Origin: Eggerthellaceae bacterium UBA3686
Lineage (GTDB): Bacteria; Actinomycetota; Coriobacteriia; Coriobacteriales; Eggerthellaceae
Assembly (NCBI GenBank): GCA_002371495.1
Contig: DFIX01000041.1
Coordinates: 1 to 39,932, forward strand
Reading direction: 5' to 3'
DNA length: 39,932 bases
Every line of letters starts with the position of its first letter. The first letter of the stretch is position 1. A model generated the notes under the pieces. It worked only from the letters and a program-made list of their open reading frames with translations, had not been told where the DNA came from and did no database searches. Below are positions 16,452 to 23,645 of this stretch, in pieces. The translations under genes and the position numbers were made by a program.

Positions 16452-16640
16452 CACATTTGGCTGGTTTCGTGCAAATAATCGCTTAAGATGGCGAGTTGCA
16501 AGCGCCAAACACGCCGCAGCGAGGCCTAGCGCCAACAAAACGCCTGGTCGGCATCTGACCGAGTGCTGCCGCGGACCTCTGCGCGCACGCCGACTCGCCA
16601 TCTTAGGCGCTTTTTTGCACGAATCTCGCTAAAACACTAA
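16452..16640. repeat. Inverted-repeat element of about 185 bp, copy 3
   Basis: Arms at 16466-16497 and 16592-16623 pair as reverse complements with a few more mismatches than in copies 1 and 2. The interior CCTGGTCGGCATCTGACCGA matches the other copies. The outer flanks differ from copies 1 and 2, so this copy arrived on its own or is older. It ends about 40 bases before a leader-peptide gene. Confidence 0.75.
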
Positions 16641-16679
16641 TCCGGCTCCCACTTAAATCTAACTATTAGGAAGTACAGA

Positions 16680-16880
16680 ATGGAGTTTGAAAGCCTAACC
16701 CCTGAACAGCAGGAGAAAGCGAAGGCCTGCAAGACGCCCGAGGACATCCTAGCGCTTGCCCAAGAGGAGGGAATAACCCTGAGCGACGAAGAGCTCGATC
16801 AGATCTCTGGAGGCAAGGGCAAGTGGGCTCACGAAACGTGCGAGGATTTCGTTAGGCAAGGGAAGCCCCGCAAGAAGTAG
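16680..16880 (+). CDS. Nif11-type leader peptide, orphan RiPP-like precursor
   Basis: A 66-residue peptide. Residues 1-45 are a classic Nif11-like leader (FESLTPEQQEKAKACKTPED, then LAQEEGITLSDEELDQISGG) ending in the double-glycine cleavage site. The short basic core KGKWAHETCEDFVRQGKPRKK is shown here only as its key residues: one Cys, one Trp, and a Lys/Arg-rich tail. The ribosome site AGGAAG precedes the ATG. A GC-rich hairpin follows the stop. No modifying enzyme, peptidase or exporter is adjacent; radical SAM remnants lie within 2 kb. It may be a relic precursor or be matured by an enzyme encoded elsewhere. Confidence 0.75.
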   Translation: MEFESLTPEQQEKAKACKTPEDILALAQEEGITLSDEELDQISGGKGKWAHETCEDFVRQGKPRKK

Positions 16881-16907
16881 ACGCAGCCCGCAGACGCACC
16901 CAAACCC

Positions 16908-16933
16908 AGCGCCCCGCCATTCGGCGGGGCGCT
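16908..16933 (+). terminator. GC-rich hairpin after the leader-peptide gene
   Basis: An 11-bp perfect stem (16908-16918 with 16923-16933) with a 4-base loop, 28 bases after the stop codon. No T-tract. Confidence 0.55.
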
Positions 16934-16942
16934 AGCGTTAAC

Positions 16943-16970
16943 GGGGGACGGAGGGCGAACAGGGGACACT
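16943..16970. repeat. Partial REP-like sequence
   Basis: GGGGGACGGAGGGCGAACAG and GGGACACT repeat the outer motif of the REP-like family, without a matching right arm. It lies between the leader-peptide gene and the 3' end of the fic gene. Confidence 0.4.
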
Positions 16971-17102
16971 GATATTGTCTTCTTTTGGATGACATTATCT
17001 TCAGAGCACGATAGTATCTGGCAGCAGCCTAGCTGGAACACCTCGGCTGCGGCGGGACGAAGACGCAAGCGACCACCTATGCCCAATACGCTTGGTGCTC
17101 AA

Positions 17103-17993
17103 TCAATATGCAATCCGAAAATAATCGAGCGCCGCCCTGAACCTGTCTTGCGCGGCAAGGCAGGTGTCTCTTAGATAGCCGTTTTCGTTGCCCCATTCGG
17201 CTAGTCCGCGGTAGTAGAAAGCCTTCATGTCGTCGGCAATTATAAACGGAACCACGCTGTTCGCCAGGCATTCCTTGAACATGATTAACCTGCCCACACG
17301 GCCGTTTCCATCCTGGAAAGGATGAATGCGTTCGAAGCGCACATGGAAACCGATGATCTCTTCGAGGGAATGACGCGCACGGGCGTCATACGTTTTCAAG
17401 AGCGCCTTCATTTCTTTTGCGACATCTTCCGGCAAGGAGGTTGCCTGACCACCAACTTCATTCGGAAGGCGCTTGTATTCTCCTATGGCGAACCAATCCC
17501 TCGAGGAATCGGTGGTACCGGTTTTCAGGATGCGATGAAGTTCCTTGATCATCCCTTCGGAGAGAGGGAAGGTGGCTTTATCGATAACATAGTCGATGGC
17601 ACGGAAGTGGTTCTGCGTTTCTAGGATGTCATCTACGCGAATGGGCTCGCCGCCTGCGCCCACTGTAGCGGTTTCGAAGATAAACCGCGTCTGGTCAAGA
17701 GAAAGCCTGCTTCCCTCGATGTGGTTGGAGTTGTAGGTGAGTTCAACCTGAATCTTGTGGTAGATTCCTCCCTTCGTCTTCGCAGATTTTTCTTCGCGCA
17801 GCCGCGAGAGCAGGGGGCTTTCCGCGGTAGCTTTCGCATTTGACCGCGCTGGTTTCTCCGCGTCGGCGGGGATGCTCCAGGTCTTGCCCGTCAGGAATGC
17901 GCCTGGGACGCGACCTTGGGCGCAGTAGTTCCGAACGCTCCTCTCGGACACGCCCCAAAGATCTGCAATCTCGGCAGCAGAAAGAAACCCCAT
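17103..17993 (-). CDS. Fic-domain protein with N-terminal helix-turn-helix
   Basis: A 296-residue protein. Residues 1-42 are a MerR/excisionase-like DNA-binding region (SAAEIADLWGVSERSVRNYC). Residues 89-94 (SNHIEG) match the inhibitory-helix motif [S/T]xxxE[G/N] that blocks the active site, so it is a class II self-inhibited Fic protein. The Fic core HPFQDGNGRVGR (224-235) is intact, including the catalytic His224. Such enzymes transfer AMP or another nucleotide part to proteins. CGGAGG lies about 9 bases before the ATG. The combination of a DNA-binding domain with a large palindrome at 18033-18095 suggests autoregulation. The target is unknown. Confidence 0.9.
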   Translation of the reverse strand: MGFLSAAEIADLWGVSERSVRNYCAQGRVPGAFLTGKTWSIPADAEKPARSNAKATAESPLLSRLREEKSAKTKGGIYHKIQVELTYNSNHIEGSRLSLDQTRFIFETATVGAGGEPIRVDDILETQNHFRAIDYVIDKATFPLSEGMIKELHRILKTGTTDSSRDWFAIGEYKRLPNEVGGQATSLPEDVAKEMKALLKTYDARARHSLEEIIGFHVRFERIHPFQDGNGRVGRLIMFKECLANSVVPFIIADDMKAFYYRGLAEWGNENGYLRDTCLAAQDRFRAALDYFRIAY

Positions 17994-18032
17994 CCGGTTT
18001 CACCTCCGTATCGGCAAAAACCTATTGGGGTT

Positions 18033-18095
18033 ATTCTAGCAGGATTGTATGTTTATTGCCGATATCGGCAATAAACATACAATCGTCGCTAGAAT
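18033..18095 (-). promoter_or_regulatory. Large palindromic operator upstream of fic
   Basis: The core 18043-18084 is a perfect palindrome of 42 bases with no spacer (centre TTGCCGATATCGGCAATAA). It extends with one gap to about 31 bases per arm (ATTCTAGC at one end, GCTAGAAT at the other). A third half-site, TTTTGCCGATAC, lies between the palindrome and the fic ribosome site. Half-sites on both sides of a likely promoter fit an operator bound by a dimeric regulator, plausibly the HTH domain of Fic itself. Confidence 0.7.
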
Positions 18096-18134
18096 CACAT
18101 TCGGGAAAGACAAGGCATACACAACATCACGGCA

Positions 18135-18620
18135 TCAACGCGAAGAGAGCCACTCGTCGGCGGAGAGCTTGGAGCGCCCCCACGGCACGACCGTAAGCGC
18201 ATCGTTGTCGCAGTGGCGGCACATGGGGTGCGGCATGCGACGGAAGGTCTCGATGTCGTCCGTCGAGCCGATGGATTCCAGGGGCAGCGAGTCGGCGGGG
18301 GCATCGTGCATGTCGTACCCGAAGCGCCTTGCGAACGAGCCGTGGTGGGCAGCCACTTGGCACGGCCAGATCGCCCCGCGCGCAAGCTGCAGGTAGCAGC
18401 CGCCGAAGGGGCAGGATGTGAACGACTGCGCTCGATCGCACTCCCCCTTTGGGTCCAGGGCCAAACGCAGGAATGCCTCCTTGCCATCCACGGTGTTTGT
18501 GATGTCTTTCGTAAACGCGGTGCGCACGCCCTTTTTGCGCGCAAGCGCCGCCAGCTCGTCGGGCGTCTTGCAGGCGATTGCCTTTTCCTTCTGTTGCGGA
18601 GTAAGATCCTCGAAATGCAT
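18135..18620 (-). CDS. Chimera: Nif11-type leader fused to a radical SAM C-terminal domain
   Basis: A 161-residue open frame. Residues 1-31 (MHFEDLTPQQKEKAIACKTP and on to ARKKG) are a Nif11-like leader without its double-glycine end. From about residue 32 it becomes the C-terminal part of a radical SAM/SPASM-like protein, with FTSCPFGGCYLQLARGAIWP, CQVAAHHGSFARRFGYDMH and MCRHCDNDALTVVPWGRSKL. These cysteine patterns normally bind an extra iron-sulfur cluster. The radical SAM core (CxxxCxxC) is absent. The ribosome site GAGGAGG is good. It most likely arose by an in-frame deletion that removed the leader end and most of an adjacent maturase. It is probably non-functional, but the frame is intact. 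Confidence 0.6.
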   Translation of the reverse strand: MHFEDLTPQQKEKAIACKTPDELAALARKKGVRTAFTKDITNTVDGKEAFLRLALDPKGECDRAQSFTSCPFGGCYLQLARGAIWPCQVAAHHGSFARRFGYDMHDAPADSLPLESIGSTDDIETFRRMPHPMCRHCDNDALTVVPWGRSKLSADEWLSSR

Positions 18621-18870
18621 AGCCGCCTCCTCTGGCAGAAATTCGCCATTGCTTACCTGTCAATTTTACGCACAAACGACCGACTTCGTCCCCTAGACGC
18701 AAAAGCATGAAGCCGAAACGTTGACGGGGATAAGGCCTTAAAACTCCATTACAAGGTCCTAGGCAACCAAGAATTGCGAGGTCACGAAGGCAGCGAATGG
18801 GGCCGACCTCTCTTTTTAGCGAAAATGCAAAGAATCGCGCAAGAAGGACCCGGCTTTTACTGCGCGATTG

Positions 18871-20460
18871 CTAATTCTTCGTGCGGGCCTTTTCCTTGCT
18901 GTCCTCAATTGCGACCATGACTATGTCGCCGATTACGTTGACGGCATTTTGCGCGATTCCAAAGAACGATTCCAAATAAATGGCCACGCAGACCACTTCG
19001 AGCGAATTCAGGTACATGGTGATTATCAGCATGCCGACAAGGATGCTTCCCGGTTGATTTGGGGCGCCAAACGATAGGAACAAGACCAGCGCCGCCAACC
19101 CGATCAAGTTGAGCCACGAGAGGTCCGTGCCCGTCGCAAAGGCGAACGCCAAGGTGAAGAAAACGAGTAGGAAGCAATTGCCATCGAGATTGATCTCGGC
19201 AAGCACAGGCAGGTCGCGATCGAGCATCGCCCGATCCATGTTGAACGTTTTCGAGCAGTATCTGACGTTATACGGCGCAGCATCAATGGCAGAGCCAATC
19301 CTGATATTCTCGCGGAGAAGGGGGCCGAGCTTTCGCGCGAACGGGATGACCTCGACACCGTGCAAACGTAGCCTGATGGCGTAGGCGGCGAGCAAGAGCA
19401 GAAGGCCAAAGCCGCCGGCGATGAAATAAGCCAAAATCTCGATGATGTTTTCGAAACCAGAGTCAAGCAGCACATCCATGATGGCGAGAAAGCAGAAAAT
19501 AGGCAACGCGGCGATAACGACGTGAAGCATGCGGGAGAAGAGCGTATAGCACGCCATCATCGCATGCCTCAGGCTGTTGAAATATTTGCCCGAAGAGCAC
19601 AGAGCGTAGGTGCACAAGAGGGCCACGCCTATGAGCGGAATGGGCGATACGGCCTCGAAGGGTTCGAAAATGCTTGGCGGCATGAGCGAGGTGACTACTT
19701 CGGCAAACGTTCGGTTGGCTGATCCGCCGAATGAGGACGAGAATCCCTCCAGACGGGAAAGCACGATGCTTTCGGCGAAGAACGCCACGAACGCAAGCAG
19801 CATGGCAAGCACGGAGGTTGCAAGGGTCCGCGCCTGAAGCCTACGCAGCCCCGAGTCTCTTTGCGATACGACATAGGTGTCCGTCAAGTTCTTGAGGAGC
19901 GAGAAAAACGTCATCGGGGCGCCAATCATGAGCATGACGTTGGCGTAGAGCGTTTCGAAGGGTAAAACGTAATTGGCGAACAGGTCATGCTGCTCGCGGG
20001 CGTCGAGCAGGAATCCCAATGGGATGTAGACGACGATAGCGCACAAGAAAGCAATGGCGCACGCGAGCAGCGAAACGCTGCGGCCCCTGCTCACCGAGAT
20101 GCTGATGGTGTTGTAGCCCGAATGGTAGTCGTAATCGAGCTTGTCGTCGTAAGCGTTGAGAACCCGGTCTTCTGCGGAATTCGCCAGGCCCTTTTCGCGC
20201 GCAAACAATTCGCCTGCGAACCCGATCCTAATCCGAAAGTCACCAAGTCTTGCAATCCCGACGATTTCCAGGTCGACGTTTTCGTCTAGCCCCCAGTTGA
20301 CGAGCTTTTTCATCAAGGCTTCGAAAACGAGGGGCGTCTCTTTTGATGATTCGCCAATCACGCCCGAGCGTGCCAACAGGCTTTCGGCATACTTGCGAGC
20401 ATCCCCGAAATCCCCCTCTTGGATTCGGAAGGTGCGCGTGGCTGTCTTGGATCTAAGCAT
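18871..20460 (-). CDS. Dicarboxylate/amino acid:cation symporter (DAACS) with N-terminal soluble domain
   Basis: About 529 residues. The first 125 or so are soluble (FRIQEGDFGDARKYAESLLA, then ALMKKLVNWGLDENVDLEIV and ARLGDFRIRIGFAG). They resemble the degenerate ATPase-like domain found before some Clostridial and Coriobacterial symporters. The rest is a membrane domain of the SDF/GltP type with about eight hydrophobic segments. Its late part has INLDGNCFLLVFFTLAFAFA and the re-entrant GAPNQPGSILVGML, matching the substrate and sodium region. The likely role is cation-coupled uptake of dicarboxylates or amino acids. The start is uncertain (20460, or 20487 with nine more residues); neither has a strong ribosome site. 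It ends in a Lys/Arg-rich tail. Confidence 0.8.
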   Translation of the reverse strand: MLRSKTATRTFRIQEGDFGDARKYAESLLARSGVIGESSKETPLVFEALMKKLVNWGLDENVDLEIVGIARLGDFRIRIGFAGELFAREKGLANSAEDRVLNAYDDKLDYDYHSGYNTISISVSRGRSVSLLACAIAFLCAIVVYIPLGFLLDAREQHDLFANYVLPFETLYANVMLMIGAPMTFFSLLKNLTDTYVVSQRDSGLRRLQARTLATSVLAMLLAFVAFFAESIVLSRLEGFSSSFGGSANRTFAEVVTSLMPPSIFEPFEAVSPIPLIGVALLCTYALCSSGKYFNSLRHAMMACYTLFSRMLHVVIAALPIFCFLAIMDVLLDSGFENIIEILAYFIAGGFGLLLLLAAYAIRLRLHGVEVIPFARKLGPLLRENIRIGSAIDAAPYNVRYCSKTFNMDRAMLDRDLPVLAEINLDGNCFLLVFFTLAFAFATGTDLSWLNLIGLAALVLFLSFGAPNQPGSILVGMLIITMYLNSLEVVCVAIYLESFFGIAQNAVNVIGDIVMVAIEDSKEKARTKN

Positions 20461-20716
20461 ATGCCTTGGCTTTCGTCTGCTGGGCATCTTCTATCGTTCG
20501 TTTTGCACGTTCAATTCGGCGCGATTTACAGCGATGGACATATCGGTTCCGGAAACTCAGCAATGCATAATAATACGGGTTTCACTGACAGAGGACTAGC
20601 TGTTCATTTAGTATTTTTACTGGTGTTTATTGAGGTCCAATTGCAATCGGGAACCTCGATCGCCACGCGCTCTGCCCCCTGCCGCGCAGATGAAGCCGGC
20701 CATTTGAACGTAGAAT

Positions 20717-21142
20717 ATGCAAGATCGGACCATCAGGTACTGCATAGATAAGGGGGGCGGATTTTGCAATATGGGCAACGACGCGTCACCGCGCGACGTA
20801 AGGGAATGGCTCGCAGCATTCAGCACGCGGCTGGGCATCGAGATGCGCGGTTTGCGGGGCGCCCCGATTCCCACAGGCGACGACGTCCTTTTGCACCATA
20901 GCCCAAACGTATGGTTCGTCGGGGATGCCGCTGGCCTCATCACGGACCTCGGGGGCGGGATTCACTACGCTATCGAGTCCGCCGCGCTGCTCGCCGACTC
21001 GTTGGCTGGCGGGGAGCCCTACGAGGACGCGATGGCCCAGACCGTCGCGGAGGTCACAGGCATGGCGCGCTCGATCGAGCTCAACTACTTTATGCGCTGC
21101 ATGCAGATCTCCCGTTCCGGCGCTGAGGTACCCACGGTTTAA
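20717..21142 (+). pseudogene. C-terminal fragment of an FAD-dependent (geranylgeranyl-reductase-like) oxidoreductase
   Basis: The open frame contains NVWFVGDAAGLITDLGGGIH followed by YAIESAALLADSLAGG, the second FAD-binding signature of the geranylgeranyl reductase/flavin monooxygenase group. The preceding IPTGDDVLLHHSP also fits. The N-terminal dinucleotide-binding GxGxxG fold, which should make up about 200 more residues, is missing. No good ribosome site precedes the first ATG. It is a 5'-truncated remnant. Confidence 0.65.
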
Positions 21143-21238
21143 TCTGCCGTCTAGCACCCCACCTGCCCGCTCCGGTCGATCCTGAAGTACTTAGAATTCG
21201 AGGGGAAGAAAAACCCGCACAGCAAGGAGTCGTAAGCC

Positions 21239-21514
21239 ATGAGGCAATACATCGTCGACGCGTTCACCGGCAAGGTCTTCCACGGGAACCAGGCCGCCGT
21301 GTGCGTGTTGGAGGAATGGCCCGAGGAGTCGCTGATGATGAACATCACGCGTGAGAACAACTTCTCGGAGACCGCCTTCACGGTGAAAGAGGAAGACGGC
21401 TACCGCCTGCGCTGGTTCACGCCCGGCGGCGAGATGGTCTGCGAGCTGAAGGGCGAGCGGGTCGTTCTCTTGGGGAAAGCCGCACTGTTCTCGGTTAGCG
21501 AGCTCGTGCTTTAG
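21239..21514 (+). pseudogene. PhzF-family isomerase with an in-frame internal deletion
   Basis: A 91-residue frame behind a good AAGGAG site. Residues 1-66 are the PhzF N-terminus (RQYIVDAFTGKVFHGNQAAV, then NNFSETAFTV and WFTPGGEM). Residues 67-91 (VCELKGERVVLLGKAALFSV and on to ELVL) are the typical PhzF C-terminus. The middle of about 170-200 residues is gone without loss of frame. Family members are 260-300 residues and need both half-domains for catalysis, so this product should be inactive. A full-length PhzF acts on small metabolites and is not necessarily linked to phenazines. Confidence 0.75.
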
Positions 21515-21629
21515 AGCCTCGGTCACCTTTACCGAATCGCTCGACATCGGTGGCGCCGAGGAACGACGGCTCGAATACACCTCTGGCACACAGCAAGCGG
21601 GCCGGGCGTCGGAGCCCGGCCCACCGTCC

Positions 21630-21734
21630 TTTCTGTATCCGCGCTGCGGCAACTTCGGCCTTAAATACATTGGGAAACATAACGGCGTTCGCCACTACGA
21701 GTGCCCGGACTGCGGCGGCTTTAGCATAGATTAA
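21630..21734 (+). other. Possible zinc-ribbon coding remnant
   Basis: An open stretch ending at TAA encodes FLYPRCGNFGLKYIGKHNGV followed by RHYECPDCGGFSID. The two partial CxxC pairs look like a zinc-ribbon C-terminus. There is no start codon or ribosome site. It sits between the PhzF remnant and the phage scaffold remnant. The origin is unknown. Confidence 0.25.
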
Positions 21735-21799
21735 GCTCGCCGAGGCGCGCCCTCGAGTGGCCGCGCGCTTTCGTGCGTGCCGCGGAACCGCTTCGCGGC

Positions 21800-22246
21800 T
21801 CATGGACGAAGAACCGACCTGGCAGTGCGGTCCCGAACGGCGAAGCACGAAGAGGCAGGGGAAGCCGAAACTGGGCCCCTGCCTCTTTCTGTATCTTCTT
21901 TCATCAGCCAGCCTTCCCGACTGCGCACGCCCGCGAGCTGCAGCCGGAAGTCGACGCGCTCGCTCTCGCCCTGGGCCTTCAGCTCCGCGATCTCGCCCCT
22001 TAGCGCCCCTGCTGCCTCAGCTGTCTTGGCAACGTCTGCGACCTGGGCGTCGAAGTCGGCGATCCGCTTGTCTCGTTCCGCCAGCTGCTCCTCGTAGGCC
22101 CCGGCGCCGGCGTCGTCCGTTTCCGCTGCGTTGCTGCCAGCGCCTGGTTGCGGGCTTTGCTGCGCTTGTTGTTGCGTCTCCTGCTGGGTTTCCTGCTGCG
22201 GCGTGTCCTGCTGCGTTTGCGTTGCGCCATTCCGCTCACCGTCCAT
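21800..22246 (-). pseudogene. Phage capsid scaffold-like protein, C-terminally truncated
   Basis: The start MDGERNGATQ at 22246 is preceded by AAAGGA. A Gln/Thr-rich N-terminus (TQQDTPQQETQQ) is followed by a coiled coil (EEQLAERDKRIADFDAQVAD, then LRGEIAELKAQGESERVDFR). This is the layout of phage head scaffold proteins of the DUF4355/GP20 kind. After LQLAGVR the expected C-terminal helix is replaced by unrelated sequence that includes an old start region (ATG at 21904) of another frame. It is on the same strand as the portal and terminase remnants and fits the usual portal-then-scaffold order. Confidence 0.6.
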
Positions 22247-22280
22247 GACCGATGTCCTTTCGTCCTGGCGGGCAAAATGA

Positions 22281-22307
22281 AAAATGCCCGCACCGTTACC
22301 GATGCGG
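22281..22307 (-). terminator. Rho-independent terminator on the minus strand
   Basis: CCGCATCG and CGGTGCGG (22300-22307 with 22288-22295) form an 8-bp stem with a GTAA loop, followed on the minus strand by GCATTTTTCATTTT. It lies upstream of the scaffold start and would end a transcript arriving from the right. The gene it served is no longer there; the restriction cassette now begins 300 bases further right. Confidence 0.65.
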
Positions 22308-22576
22308 ACATTGTCTAGTTCGGTCACAAACTCTAATTAGTAAGACTTTGACCTGCAATAAAATGCATTTTGGATGCTTTAAACGGTATGCGTTACCCTT
22401 GCCCCGGCACCTCCATCATGATGAACACCAGGAGGCATGCTGGCTGCCTAACCTTGGTCCGTCTAGGCGAAACGCCCGAAAGGCATGCGTAATACCTGCC
22501 TTTGGCGCTTCCTTGAACTGCCCATATCGCCAGGCATGACAGCTTTCTGAGGGCGCTGCGTTGAAGATATTTGTGG

Positions 22577-22606
22577 CCAACACGCATAACTTGTGTTGGG
22601 TATAAT
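22577..22606 (+). promoter_or_regulatory. Promoter with an overlapping inverted repeat for the methyltransferase gene
   Basis: A consensus TATAAT (22601-22606) lies 25 bases upstream of the GTG start. Immediately before it, CCAACAC (22577-22583) and GTGTTGG (22593-22599) form a perfect inverted repeat with a 9-base spacer that covers the -35 zone. This position suits an operator for autoregulation, common in restriction-modification loci. Confidence 0.55.
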
Positions 22607-22630
22607 TCTCGCTATTGCGAAAGGGGTTCT

Positions 22631-23641
22631 GTGCCAGAGCATATTTACAAATCGATTGATCTGTTTGCTGGTATCGGCGGCATTAGGCTTGGCTTCGACC
22701 AAGCTTTTGGTGACGGCGCAATAGAGACCGTTTTTGCAAGTGAATTTGACGAACCTGCCGCCAAAACCTACCGGGCCAACTTTGATACACCTGCAGTAAT
22801 CTCTGGCGATATCACGAAGATCAGCGAGACTGAAATTCCACCTTTTGATATCTGTCTAGCAGGCTTTCCTTGTCAGGCTTTTTCTCTGGCTGGTAGCAAG
22901 AAGGGTTTCGATGACGACTATAAGGGGATGTCGCGCGGCACGCTGTTTTTCGACGTTGCACGCATTTGCGACTACCACAAACCTAAAGTAATCTTCTGCG
23001 AAAACGTGAAAGGCCTCCCGATTCACCGCAAGGGCAAGACCCTTGAAGTAATTCTCGGCACGCTTCGCCAGATAGGCTACGTGCCCTTTTACGCAATACT
23101 CAATTCACGCAATTACGGCGTTCCTCAAAATCGCGAACGAATCTATATCGTCTCGTTCAGGTCTGATATAGCGCCGGACGAATTTGTATTTCCCGATGGC
23201 AACGGCAGCACCCCAGTCATTCGTGACATCCTTGATCCAGCGCCCGTACCATCAAAATACTACCTATCCGAACGGTATCTACAGACGCTTAGAGAACATC
23301 GCGCTCGACACGAGGCCGCAGGTCATGGCTTTGGCTATGTCGTACGCGATTTGGACGATGTTGCAGGAGCTCTGGTTTGTGGCGGTATGGGTAGAGAACG
23401 AAACCTCGTTAAAGACGAGCGCGAGCATAGCATGACGCCGACCACGAATATTAAGGGCGCAATCAACGATGAGAGCATCAGGAAGATGACCCCCCGCGAA
23501 TGGGCGCGCCTTCAAGGTTTTCCCGAGTCGTTCAAGCTCGAGTTAGCCGATACGCATCTTTACAAGCAATTCGGCAATTCCGTATCTGTGCCCGTCATCA
23601 AAGCTATTGCCGAACAAATCAAGGAATCACTGGAGGGGTAA
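22631..23641 (+). CDS. DNA (cytosine-5-)-methyltransferase
   Basis: A 336-residue C5-methyltransferase. Motif I is DLFAGIGGIRLGF (10-22), motif IV with the catalytic Cys81 is GFPCQAFSLAG, motif VI is ENV (124-126), motif VIII is QNRER (166-170), and motifs IX-X end in LQGFPESF and YKQFGNSVSVPV. The target-recognition region lies between about 190 and 260. The GTG start at 22631 follows AAAGGGG and a consensus TATAAT; an upstream ATG in frame would read through the promoter. It is followed after 4 bases by an HpaII-family endonuclease, so it presumably protects CCGG. The GC is lower than in the core genes. Confidence 0.95.
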   Translation: MPEHIYKSIDLFAGIGGIRLGFDQAFGDGAIETVFASEFDEPAAKTYRANFDTPAVISGDITKISETEIPPFDICLAGFPCQAFSLAGSKKGFDDDYKGMSRGTLFFDVARICDYHKPKVIFCENVKGLPIHRKGKTLEVILGTLRQIGYVPFYAILNSRNYGVPQNRERIYIVSFRSDIAPDEFVFPDGNGSTPVIRDILDPAPVPSKYYLSERYLQTLREHRARHEAAGHGFGYVVRDLDDVAGALVCGGMGRERNLVKDEREHSMTPTTNIKGAINDESIRKMTPREWARLQGFPESFKLELADTHLYKQFGNSVSVPVIKAIAEQIKESLEG

Positions 23642-23645
23642 CACC

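Noticed and set aside
22571..22630. Upstream ATG start for the C5 methyltransferase
   Set aside because: It would place the start before the TATAAT box and operator. The GTG at 22631 has AAAGGGG and the usual N-terminus.
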